Notes under the pieces: model-generated | What the model was told of the DNA's origin: nothing | Seen by the model: only the letters and a program-made list of their open reading frames with translations | Databases searched by the model: none | Assembly (NCBI GenBank): GCA_019915135.1 | Contig: JAHLMK010000026.1 | Location: forward strand, 58,501-122,500 | DNA length: 64,000 nucleotides | Direction of reading: 5' to 3' | From: Strobilurus pachycystidiatus | Taxonomy: Eukaryota > Basidiomycota > Agaricomycetes > Agaricales > Physalacriaceae | Translations under genes and position numbers: made by a program | Shown here: one piece after another, positions 45,544 to 56,052 of the stretch | How positions within the stretch are numbered: the first letter of the stretch is position 1 | How the letters are laid out: every line of letters begins with the position of its first letter

Positions 45544-46385
45544 AGCCCTAGTCGTTGCCCGACTCTATGTCTGCTGGTTGATTGACCTCAACCGTTCCGC
45601 CTTCCCGTCAATCACTCCGCATTTTCCATGCTCACACCCCCACCCGGATCCTAAAGCGTTCCTGCAGCCGTACCGCCGTTATTGACGGCTTGGATTATTT
45701 ACGCGTGTCACCTAGGACGCCTCTCCATTGCTCTTTCTCATTAGTGTATCATGTGCGTTTGTGGTTCAAATATATATGTATTATGTTAGAATCACTTGAC
45801 AAACGTACATGACAGCTACGCACTGCTATAATTTACATCTTGTGAAACCCGCCTTGCATATTGGATGACTTTCCGTAATGATGTTGCACTTAATTTGTCT
45901 CTAAATGTTCAAAGTCCGCAATTGATGGGACGGCTCAGGGATATTTACTGAATCATGAGTCACAATGCGCCAGTATGCACTTTCATTCATAAAGGCGCGC
46001 GCCAAAATGCCGAAAAGCTAAAAATAACAGGTGCATATGGAATACAAGGTTGACAAACCATTTTGGGACATTTAGAGTGTGTTCAACATCTGTGGTGGGG
46101 TCGGGAGGCCTCTACAGATTTTGGAATTTAAAGCAGAATACCATGACGGCAGAGGACCCTGAAAGCCAGGCACTTCGCTCGGCATCACGCCAACCAGCGT
46201 CTTAGAATATTTAGAGGGCGCATTCTTGTTTGCAATCATTACAGGAAGTCATCCAGTAATTTTTTCTCGTGTCGTGGTCTCGTCCATTAAATTGAAAAAG
46301 GGCACATCGACCTCGGTCTAAAATATCAAAGTAATCACACGGCACCATTCACAATCGGGATTAAACCCCATTGGTCCGTTGAAGC
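45544..46385. other. no supported gene
   Basis: AT-rich sequence with no frame, RNA gene or element end that I can support. It probably contains the 5' part or promoter of the interrupted gene that begins around 46,386. Confidence 0.4.
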
Positions 46386-46557
46386 GTGCCACCACATGCC
46401 ACCACATATTACCAGCATGCCCAGCGCACCATCAGTACGTCTTGGAAGCTCTCCCCTGGATCTCACGCTGACGCTCTGCAAAATGCAATACACAGTCTTT
46501 CAAAAATCCCCACTATACTTGTCGACACCGCCAACGTTGCCGGCTTCTTAAGGGAAG
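46386..46557 (+). pseudogene. interrupted gene, left part (split by hAT element 1)
   Basis: An open frame with YYQHAQRTISTSWKLSPG, DALQNAIHSLSKIPTILVDT and NVAGFLRE reaches the element's left end. Removing 46,558-55,175 and one 8-bp duplication joins it in frame to 55,184 (AVNTPAEMGELGYKLSL). Product not recognised; start uncertain. Confidence 0.55.
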
Positions 46558-46775
46558 TAAGGACCTTCACAAGTCCTGACTCGAGTAGACTCGGACTCGT
46601 GAGCACGAGTACTCATTACTAAAAAAGGAAATCACGACCCGTACAAGAACCGAGTCCTATCAAGACTCGAGTCCAACAAGTCGAGTACTCACGGTTCCAA
46701 TGAGTACTCACACTGACTCGAGTGCACTCGAGTACTCGCGAGTACTCAAGCGAGTACTCACATAAGACTTGTGCA
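46558..46775. repeat. left subterminal array of hAT element 1
   Basis: Many copies of GAGTACTC and ACTCGAGT, in both directions, follow the left inverted repeat. Such arrays are the usual binding sites for hAT transposases. Confidence 0.75.
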
Positions 46776-46802
46776 GATATCATACATTGAGGCGAATTAT
46801 AT

Positions 46803-49439
46803 CTACTCTACAAATTCAACATCGGAGTCCTTGTTAGCAGCCTTATCCTTCTTGCGAGACAACTTGGCATTAAGCATCTTGATCAATTTGGCTTCGGGAA
46901 CCAAGCCAGCCTTGAACCACCCCCAAAGAATCACCGCTGCCCGTGTCGACTCATCAGACAGATTGTGGCGATGTTTGGTCACGGTCAGGCCCGCATGCGA
47001 GAAAAGTCGTTCAATATCCACCGACGTAGCTAGAGAATCATTAACCAAAGTCATAAGATGAACTTCAGAGCAACACATACCTGGCATACTTAGATAGTCA
47101 AGCGCCATCTGTGCCAACGCGCCACTAGCAGTCTTGGTTGTTTTTCCCTTAGCGTCAATGGGATCAAGCTGCGACGCCCAGTATGCCAAGGCGTTAGAGC
47201 ACGAAAGAACCGGCGGGGTGGTGAGATACTCCTTGAGAGGGTCATCGCTTTGGTTCTTGGTATAGTTTTCGACATCCTCAAAGCGATTAGCCTAGACATG
47301 CATCAGGGCAAGACAGAATGAGATTATTGATAACTCGCCTTCAAAGTTCTTCCAGCGGGTGTAGCTGCACCGTCTGCTGGCTTGTAACGAGCCCATTCTT
47401 CGCGGACATGCTCAAGTGCCACATTGATCCACTCACGCTCCCAGCCTTGACTCTCGAAGTATCGCGTCTTGAACTTGGGATGAAGCACTGTTGAGACAAG
47501 ATCAGAACATTCATCAGAATACAGCGTCAATCGTACTCATTGCAATTCGAATCATTCGATTGTTGTCAGTGCGACCGTAGTACTTGAGCATTACGGTACG
47601 GCCACGGGCAGCGCCAGCGCGCACGATAGGGCTGTAAGACTTATCCTTGATGATGTCGTCAAGCTCGTCAACGAGAGCGTCAAAGATAGGGATGACTTGA
47701 TGGATGAGCGGGGTGCCCGACTTGGACAAAGCTTTCGATGCATCCACGAAAATCTATAATGATACATTAGATGATGTACAAGTAGTCCGCATCGTAGGTG
47801 TAGCGTACATGTAGAACCTTTTCCAGCTGTTCAATAACCGTCCACTCAGCCGTGGTCAGCTTGAACTTAGACATAGCACGCTTGCTGACCCGATTGAACT
47901 CAGGCTCCACGACGAGGCGGTCAAGAGGGCGACGAAGTTCGAGAGCACGCTCAAGAACGGGATGGAGGGAGTTCCACCGAGTGGCGACCGCCCAAATCAT
48001 CTTTTTGGGCGGGTTGATGTCGCACTTTGCACACTGAGCTTGCAATTCCTCCTGCATCCGCTGTGTGTTGGAGACGCGGCGCCCGATCTTCATGATCTGA
48101 AGAAGAGTTTCAGCCACAGTGATAAGCATTTTGAGAAAAGGATGGACAAACCTTCGTGACAGCCGCACGACCCAAGGACTTGTCGGCATCGGTCAAGTCC
48201 TTCATCTCCGTCAAGGCAGCGAATAGCTCCTCTAACTCTGCCTCCTCTGCCTCCTCCCCAGCTGCGTCAACGGCCTCCAAGACCTCTTGTTCACCTTGAT
48301 CAGGCTCATCGACTTCTTCTTCGATGTATTCGTTGCCGTCGTCATTGAAATCCTCGCCATTGTAATCGTCGAGCCCTTTATTGGTGATCTTTTTGCCAAC
48401 GAACTGACGCATCACGGCCTAGAAGAAGATGAGAAAATGAGGATAGAAACAGACCGAAAGAAACTTGCCCGTGTAGCGAGGTCAATTTGATGAGCCGAGC
48501 ACCCGACGTAGGTATCCTCGCCAGCGTGGGTATTGACAGGTAGTTTCGGGATAGCCTCTGCAACCATCTTTGTGTTGACACTGGCATTGTCGCCACAGAA
48601 GCCAAGAAGCTTATCGACAACGCCAAAGTCCTCCAAGCATCCGATCGTCTTGTCTGCAAGATACTCAGCGGTGTGGCGTTTGTGAAGGCTGCATCAGGAT
48701 TAGCAAAGTTGAGAGACGGAATCAGAACGACCACATACCCTATCATGTCAAGATTAAGATTCTCTATCTTGGTGCCATTGAAGAACGTGATCCCGACGCC
48801 CTGACTTGAGCGTTTTCCGCCGGAAGCCCAGCCATCGAAGACGACGTGAAGCTTTCCACTGACGTTCTGTGACTAGGTGAGACGAAGTACATGACCAAAT
48901 GACAAAGGACATACGCGAAGGTGTTCAACAACTTTGACTTTGGTGACGGTGTAAGTCTCCTTGGTCTCGCGGGACAGTGTGGTCTCAGAAGGAATCCGCA
49001 CATCCGGTCAGAACATCCGTATAATCTTGCGAATCGGTGGGTCACTCGCAATGGTGAATGGGCGGTGGCAGGTGGCTACCTCCTCGACCAGATAGAAACG
49101 GAGGCGGCCGGGCGTGTAGGTTGAACCGTGAGCAAAGGGGGCAAGGGAGGTTTGGCCGGCGTTTCCAGCGCAGAGCTGCTCATGGCGCTTGAGATTGCTG
49201 GTGGTCGAGTCACTAAATGATCTGTTGACCTCGACATTGGTCCTAAGAGGGAGTTAACAAAAGTTCAGAGGAAGAAGTATAGATACGTACAATTTGTACA
49301 CGAAGAGCATACAGACATATTGGAAATAACAGCGAGCAGGTGAGCATATTCGCAAATGGATCCGCAGGGCTCGAGTGCGGCGCGCCAGTATCTTGACGAA
49401 TCCACGGCGAATCCACGGGCAGACTCGTATCTTGTCCAA
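46803..49439 (-). pseudogene. hAT transposase, decayed (element 1)
   Basis: Multi-exon minus-strand gene. In order: BED-finger remnant (YFQYVCMLFVYKL, then TTSNLKRHEQLC), GRLRFYLVEEVATCHRPF, VSGKLHVVFDGWASGGKR (first catalytic Asp), GFCGDNASVNTKMV (second Asp), GCSAHQIDLATR, an acidic insert, MIWAVATRWNSLHPVLERAL, LHPKFKTRYFESQGWEREW, and the hAT dimerisation part with SVDIERLFSHAGLTVTKHRHNLS (Glu). A TGA interrupts MF-stop-PDVRIPSETT near 49,000, likely at a former Trp, and the second Cys of the BED C-x2-C is Phe. So this copy is probably dead, although the DDE residues remain. Confidence 0.85.
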
Positions 49440-49454
49440 TGAGCGCGCGACTGG

Positions 49455-51880
49455 CTGACAATTGTCAGACCAGCAGAGATGACAAAATTGTCAAGCTCTA
49501 GCCAGCGGCGCTCCGTCCGCGTCCGAAAGTCGTCCTAGATCCAATGGTAGGCCAGGATAAGACATGGCCGCCTGACAGAATTGTCAGGCAGACAAGACAT
49601 GACGAAACGTCATGTCCTTGGCATGCAATTATCGGAGTCGTGCCCGCTGAAGGGAGTCCAGAGAGTAGAGGTGAGGACCCGGTGTTGGAGATGTTGGAGG
49701 CGACACGCAAGCAAAAATTGTCACTATAACAGTGACAGCTCACACATCGGCGTTCGGAACGGAGTTTCCGGTTCCTTCTGTGATCATTTAATATGACATT
49801 AAACCTCAATTTCTATTGTCTGGCGTCAAGTATGGCCATAGTAAATAAGATAGATACATTGTAGGGGAGATTATCCAGGCTTAAGAATGTATCCATAGCC
49901 AAAAATTGGTATCAAGAGCGAGTGTCATCCAATGTGGCATCCGAGTGATCATACACATACACATTTATCTGGACGTCACCACATTTGTCTTGACCTTGTC
50001 ACCCCAACATCTCAACTCGAAGAATTCATATGGCATGTCCCAAGGACGCTCCAATGAAGGCTTGTCGTGACCCCGACCTTCAATTTGCTTCTCAACCTGA
50101 CATCCGTCAATATTTCGCCGATTTATACACTGAATGGTCCGAAGATCCGGAAACACTAGCAATGTTGCGCGAGGAGGAGACAGAGCGCCTGCGAGTTTTG
50201 GAGAGAGAGGAAGAAGTCGCTGAGGATCTGCATGAGAAGGCTAAGGCTGCCTCGCGGGCGTCAATGGCTCGGTGAGTGTGATCAACTCAACCACGGCTCC
50301 CTACTAGCACTCACAGGCTTGCAGGAAGAAGCAATCAATGAACAAGGAAGAGCTTGCTGAGCAACGCGCCCGCAACAATCAGGCAGCGGCGAAGTACCGT
50401 TCAAAAAATCGGGATCGCCTTCGCGCTGCTGCAGAGCGCGCGCGCTACAAGTAAGACAAGACTGGGTGGATCGATAAAGAATTGACACCTCTTTCACAGA
50501 AAGAATCCAGAGCTAATACCACGTCAAGCTGTGCTGAAGAAACCAGATGAATATGAGAGCACAGCGGGATGGGAAATAAATAATATGGGGAAGGCCTTAC
50601 GCCAAGAGACATTCAGGAAGAGAAAGGCGCCTTAATTCACGATAGGATGAGCACTTTGCAACGATGTTCTATTGAGCGTGATATAGTGATGGAAATACAG
50701 AAACACAAAATACCGCCATCGTGCGGATGCACAAGAGATGGCGAAGGAGACTACACAAAGTCAGTTAGTAAGGAGCGACAAGATCGTTGTCCCTGACCGC
50801 ACCTGGGCATGAGCACGATGGCGGCGCGCAGGCAGCTGGGTGAATGTGGAGGCGCGTGAAGAATATCAGTAGTTGACGCTGTGGGCACGCGCGCAGCGAA
50901 GCGTTGAACGAGGTAAGTCCCGGCAGCGTGGACGATTACAGTGTCGTCCATCGAGGTAATTGATCCTGGTGTCGGCGCGTGCTCGTTTGACGTGGCGGGT
51001 AGAGCAAGCCCACTAACAAATTGTCAGTCAGCTGGGGACGACGAGATTGTCGAGCCCCTCGGCCTGGGTGGAGAATTTGGCGGGGTGGGTTGAGTGAGCA
51101 CGACTGAAAGTGTTGACGCGTGAACGTACCTGGGTATGGGCGCGGTGGCGGGAGACTGGTGTCGCGGAGGCGGGGCGTGAGCGTGAGAAGCTGGCGCTAG
51201 ACGCCAAGTTCCCACGCAAGCGGGACCTGGACGTAGGAGGTACTGGGATGGCGAGGCGGGTGGGCGGGAGCGAGAACGGGGCCAAGCCTGACAGAATTGT
51301 CAAGCTGGCGGGCACGACGAGATCGTCGGCCCATCGGCAATCCGCAAGTCCGTGAACCAGGCAGGCTGGCGGTGGCGAGGTGGCGAGGTGGCGGTGAATG
51401 TGCAAGGTGAGCACGGACTTGGCGAAATTCGTCAATCAGGCTCTGCCACTGCTCGACGACGAAAGTTTGAGTCTGCTCTGCCCTGCTCTCACCACATTCT
51501 CACCACGCCTGCCCCGACGCCGAACCCCGCGACCACGCCCAACTGCCGTGTCCGCGTCATCAAGCGGCCTCTTTCTGTTCTGGTAAGTCTTAACATCTGT
51601 CAGTTTCTTTCCCCATCGCCCCATTCTCCGCGGCCTGACAATTCTGTCGGCCGCGCTGCTTGACAATTTCGTCGGCAGCCTTTTCTTCTACTATGGACGA
51701 TTGGTTTGTGGAGGTTGATAGATGATGGACGGAGGAAGACGCATGACGGACACAGGACGACAGACAACGCCGCGTATCATGAGGATCGAGTCCTGCCCAG
51801 CTGGTGGACGGCTTGACAATCTATGTCAGGCCGCGCCGTCTCGACAATCTGTCGAGCGGCCTGCGCAGCGGCGTCTTTTC
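49455..51880. repeat. paired TGACA-ATT-TGTCA palindromes in six clusters
   Basis: Imperfect palindromes of the form TGACAA(T)TTGTCA or CGACNNN..GTCG occur in close pairs near 49,457/49,477, 49,573/49,590, 51,017/51,037, 51,288/51,313, 51,634/51,660 and 51,811/51,840. They lie between the two main genes of hAT element 1. Within a pair the first is mostly TGACA...TGTCA and the second CGAC...GTCG. They may be subterminal sites of a nested element whose ends I could not define. Confidence 0.6.
50030..50635 (+). CDS. small basic-region protein, three exons, inside hAT element 1
   Basis: Starting at 50,030, exons run to ~50,272, from ~50,325 to ~50,451, and from ~50,501 to 50,635, with in-frame GT-AG splices. 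The N-terminus is acidic, with helices rich in Glu (LREEETERLRVLEREEEVAED). A basic region follows (AEQRARNNQAAAKYRSKNR, DRLRAAAERARYK) that looks like a bZIP-type DNA-binding helix without a clear Leu zipper. It resembles the basic proteins beside the KDZ loci in style, not clearly in sequence. Role unknown. Confidence 0.6.
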
Positions 51881-51988
51881 TTCGCGCATCACACTGTCTT
51901 CTCTTTGGATTTGGATGCTGATTCAATGTAGCATCCACGTCCCCCTCTGTGACAACACCACATGCTAATCCATGCTAGACCTTTCCGG

Positions 51989-54900
51989 ATGGCCGAACAA
52001 AGCACGTTTCATCGCAGCGCCGCTCACCAGGAGCTTCTGGATCGTCCGGAGCAGCTTTTGGGGTTCCACGAGCCTGTTTCTGGTATGTAGCTCTTTCATA
52101 ACCTCTCCAGATTCTGTCTGATATGTATGTCAAGGTACCGTCAACCCTTTCCATGCCAAACTCGCAGCTGTCCTTGATGACGCCCCTGCCATCCTTTCCA
52201 CGCCCAACGCCACGTATCTCCCTCGTCCGGACATCCATAGAAGCCAAATTGTGCGCTTGCGTGCGGACGGGCGATTCGGTCACGAGGATCCACGATTGTG
52301 GCCTCAGTGGTATACGAAAGACGCCCCGCATCTTCCGTGCATCCTCGGCAAGCAGCCTGACTCGCCCATCGGCGACTCTCTATGGGTCGCTTGGGTGGAT
52401 CCTAGTCCCAACGCCGAATGGGTTGAGGACACAGGATTCCGCCGTGGGTTTGGCCGTGCCTCGCGTTACTTGACTGAAGGGCTTCACCAGGCCATGGATA
52501 AGTTGAACGCCATGTTCAATCCCGCCACCTCCCCCATTGAACTGATCGACATCCGGCAAAACTGGCGCGCCAATCTCTTGGTGATGAAATCACTCGCGTC
52601 TGGCCTCGCCCACCAATCTATGGCCTACTCTCGGTTCCTCACCGCCCTTCGAGACTTCCAGTGGATTGTGCTGGAGATGTTCGCTACACTCCTATACACT
52701 TCCGCTGTGCGCCCTTTCCTCCAAGGGCAGAAGTAGGGTTTTAAAGTCCAGTCCATGTGGACCGGTAAGACCGGTGAACTGGACCGGACTGGACCGGTCA
52801 CATGACCAGTCCAACATGGACCGGTCCTACCAGTCCTACCAGTCCCGGTCCTAGGTCCAGAGCTCAACCCAGATTTATTAGGACTGGTAAAGACTGGTCT
52901 AGGACCGGTTTGGACCGGTCTATTCAGGGTTCAGTTAGGACCAGTCAAATATCCCTCAAAAGGGTCGTTATATATGAGTTCATGGTAAACTTACCTTGAC
53001 TTAACCGGTCCAATGGTAAACTTACCCTCATTGAGGCGTTCCTATGGTAATGACTTATATACTCATATGGTACATTTAGCTGCACATACTCTCTTACATT
53101 TGAAAATGTCATCTTGTTGTGGCTAAAACATATTATACAAGCTTCACTAATCATTCATTTCACTGTCATTGACTATATGATCTATCTGGTAAACTTATAT
53201 GATGGTAAACTTACTCGAAAATGTGCAGAAATATAAATTTAGGCTCGTGATCCTTTGGACCGGTCCTGGACCGGTTTAGGACTGCAGACCGGACTGATTA
53301 GGACCGGTTTTGCGGTCCTAACCAGTCCAGTCCTAGGTCCAGCCAGATTTGGAAATTTTCTGGACCGGTCCAGTCCCCAGTCCATGACCTCAGAGGTCAA
53401 AAGACCGGACCGGACCGGACTTTTAAACCCTAGGCAGAAGGAGCAGGAGAATATCTGTCTGCATGGTCTCAACAAGTTTTTCGTTGGCTGTTTCACTTCC
53501 GACACAGCTATAGCACTGCGACTCCAGCTGGCTGGAGTTCCCGTATGGCTTGTTTGCCCCCTCAAGTTTGCTCGTTCCTTCCCGGTTGACTCCCTCGCCC
53601 CAATCATTGAGCCAACTGGCATCGTCACAGATCTTCCCGCTCGCACCAAAGGCTTCCTTTGGGAGGGACCTACTGCCAGTGGGACAAAATACAATGCAAT
53701 TCGCGACGGCGTCAGAGGACGCCAGGGACACTTCACTTCCCCGTTCGAGTATGACGCTCGTGGTGTTGATCGTCCTGTCCACGCACCTCCTGCCCCTTTC
53801 TCCTCGACTTCTCATACCTCACGCACCACTTCGAGATCGCATTCACAGCAAGGTTAGTGCGATTGTTGGACTGACTATGTGATCTTAGACTGATTTGCAA
53901 TCTACAGGCGTTTGGGCAAACTTACAATATGCCGTACACACACTCCTCCCTCCTCACGCTGCTGTCTGGTTGGACGCCGCCAAGCGTGTTGACGCCTCTC
54001 CCTTGCGCTGTCAAGATAAACAAGAACGTTATTTTGTCCCTCGCCCCGAGCTTTTCAGCGCACTCCAAAGCAACGACAAAATCCTTACGTACCTGAAGAA
54101 CTGGCTTTGCCTGCGGGGTGTGGCCCTCACTGCCGTTCAATCGGACTCTCCATTAGCCATTAGCCATCAAGCATGGCGCACTATGATCGGCGCTCGTTCC
54201 CTGAATCCCGCAGGTGACGGAAAAGGCATTCATGGACATCGGCACCAGAAGCAAGGTGACGAAGTTCGCGCCCTGATAGATTGCGCGTCGAGGGATGTGC
54301 CAGCCACCATCAACGAGGACCCGGCTTGGTACGGTCAACCGTGGGGAGAGGAGACGCTGGAGACCGGGTTTGCGATGGGCCGGGAGATAATCTGGGAACT
54401 GAACGAGATTGGATTTTGGATGGAACTGGCAACTCTCAACAGTCGCCACACTCGCATCATGGATCGGCATGAGCAATACGACTCTGTTCGCACTTGTTTC
54501 CCATCGGTGCCTCTCCTCTACACATTCTCGATCTGGGACAAGCGAATCAAGGGTTAGCGGATCTGGACTGGTGGAAACGGGCGCGCTACATCTACGCCTT
54601 GTGGGGTGTGATTCGGAATTGGCGCGTGCCACTGCCAAGGAGATTTGGGTGGAGGATAAGGACTTCACGACCGGATATACGCAGGAGCAGATGTTAGACT
54701 TGGAGAAAGCTTTGATTGGGGTTTACGTGGACACTTTCTTCACGACATTCGGACGCGCACCATGTATTCCGCGTCATCTTTCCACTCCACGCTCGACAAC
54801 TTGGGTGCCCCCGGTCCATCCTCAGATGACGCCTGGGCCTGGCGGTTGTTGGCGCCCTCATTCAGAGATTCGTGGTCAGATGTGGTTCAAGAACATGTAG
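51989..54900 (+). pseudogene. hAT-associated second gene, element 1 copy, MITE-interrupted and frameshifted
   Basis: Exon 51989-52082 splices to 52135 and reads ADGRFGHEDPRLWPQWYTKD, TLLYTSAVRPFLQGQK up to 52,733. A MITE follows, and the frame resumes at 53,441 (EQENICLHGLNKFFVGCF, LQLAGVPVWLVCPL). It then splices 53852/53908 (VWANLQYAVHTLLPPH) and continues to GREIIWELNEIGFWMELATLN. It matches the intact gene at 56,053-58,412 at FGH-D-P, LAGVPVWL, a KEILWEL-E-x-FRFELLAL-type block and a C-terminal FGRAPCIPRHL / FGRPPLVPHGL block. Frames change near 54,490 and 54,610 relative to that copy, so it is probably dead even without the MITE. Function unknown. Confidence 0.75.
52734..53432. mobile_element. 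699-bp hAT-type MITE, GGACCGGTCC-rich, perfect 8-bp target duplication
   Basis: Ends TAGGGTTTTAAAGTCC and (reverse complement of right end) TAGGGTTTAAAAGTCC. GGCAGAAG flanks both sides (52726-52733, 53433-53440). Dense GGACCGGTCC-type motifs lie inside each end, with an AT-rich centre and no gene. It lies in an exon, and precise removal restores the frame of the surrounding gene. Confidence 0.93.
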
Positions 54901-55007
54901 CTTATATTTACTGATTTACTCAGGATTTTGGACCTATACTGTACATCTACATACTATGATTTCTTGTGCAATTTGAGCTGAAATCTTGTGAGATTTGGTG
55001 CGAGTCT

Positions 55008-55175
55008 TGGTGAGTACTCATGGCGAGTACTCACGTCGCCCTGCTGCTGCTTGTGACCCGTGCCAGGACTCGTATCGACAAGATCCGCGAGTCTCGGGGA
55101 TCGAGTCCCGCGGGTCCCCAAGGCGAGTCGAGTCCCGAGTACTCACGGGACCCTTGAGACTCGTGAAGGTCTCTA
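55008..55175. repeat. right subterminal array of hAT element 1
   Basis: The same GAGTACTC, GCGAGT and CGAGTCCC motifs as at the left end precede the right inverted repeat. Confidence 0.75.
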
Positions 55176-55183
55176 AAGGGAAG

Positions 55184-55565
55184 CCGTCAACACACCAGCG
55201 GAGATGGGCGAGCTTGGATACAAGCTCTCTTTGATCCTTGTCCATGAAATGGACATTGTTTCAATTCTACTACACCTGATGTACGTGTGTCACACTTCTT
55301 CTCAATTCAGACTGATGCAACCCAAATCACAGGACAAAATATCCGGACCCAACTCTCAAACCATCTCAGCGAGACTGCCGCTAGTCTCCACATCACCCAG
55401 CTTGCCACCTTTTTCTCCACGCTCTCACGAGTTTTGGAACAACACCAGAACATTGGCTTGTTGTCCTCAGAGCTCAACCTCTTGATTACCTCCTTCATCT
55501 CAGTCAGAAAGAAAACTGGCATCAAATTTGGCAACATACTCATGACTCTGGGCTTGGAGAGAAAC
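55184..55565 (+). pseudogene. interrupted gene, right part (then cut by hAT element 2)
   Basis: Continues the frame left of hAT element 1: EAVNTPAEMGELGYKLSLI, LVHEMDI, then a likely intron (55,258-55,311, unusual donor GTTTCA). A helical C-terminal part follows (SETAASLHITQLATFFSTL, SRVLEQHQNIGLLSSELNLL, ILMTLGLERN). The apparent stop TAG is the first three bases of the left inverted repeat of the second element, so the true C-terminus is missing. Function unknown. Confidence 0.5.
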
Positions 55566-55762
55566 TAGACTTGACCACGAATATAGAGTAAAACAGAGTA
55601 TATTCAACTATAATCTTAGTCTCACTCATGAATATGATTACACGAATATCACGAGTATATACAATTAACGAGTATTCCACGATTATAGATTATGGTGTCC
55701 GAGGATCCGAATATTCGTGGCAAATATCTGCGAATATTTCTCAGTTTCATCGTGCAAAATGA

Positions 55763-55853
55763 ACCCCGTGAGTATTGAACCCACGGAGCTCTCAGCCAGA
55801 TTCACGAAAATCGAGATTTAAGTGACACGGACCTTTACCACTGGGCCAAACGG
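55763..55853 (-). ncRNA. tRNA-like sequence with A and B boxes (tRNA pseudogene or SINE head)
   Basis: Minus strand has TGGCCCAGTGGTAAAGG (A-box-like, at 55,848-55,832) and GGGTTCAATACTC (B-box-like, ~55,782-55,770) within a T-arm whose 5-bp stem GTGGG/CTCAC closes a 7-nt loop. The acceptor stem does not pair, and no clean anticodon stem is visible. So it is not a functional tRNA; a tRNA-derived SINE head or decayed tRNA is likelier. Confidence 0.45.
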
Positions 55854-56052
55854 CGATGAATGCCTTACTAATTCACACATTATATCACGCCGTTTCTTGT
55901 CTACCACTGCCAAAAAAAGTCATCTAAATATGACTACAAGATATAGTACATTTTGTGAGGCGGGTAAAAATTTTTAACGTTCGGTGGGGGATGCGGTACA
56001 ATGTCAAGAAGTTGTGGCTAAAATGTCCGTATGCATATGTATAGTCTATAAC

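Larger units (their letters stand above)
46558..55175 (-). mobile_element. hAT-type transposon 1, 8,618 bp, perfect 8-bp target duplication
   Basis: Left end TAAGGACCTTCACAAGTC and right end (reverse complement) TAGAGACCTTCACGAGTC form 18-bp inverted repeats with three mismatches. AAGGGAAG flanks both sides (46550-46557, 55176-55183). Just inside each end lie dense GAGTACTC / ACTCGAGT motifs. It contains a decayed hAT transposase (minus), a small gene (plus), a palindrome-pair region, and a plus-strand gene of the family shared with element 2. A MITE is nested in that gene. Confidence 0.93.

Noticed and set aside
46558..55175. CRISPR-like or satellite interpretation of the GAGTACTC, TATTCG and GGACCGGT arrays
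   Set aside because: The motifs are irregularly spaced, occur in both directions and lie just inside inverted repeats. That fits transposon subterminal sites in a eukaryote, not CRISPR or satellite arrays.
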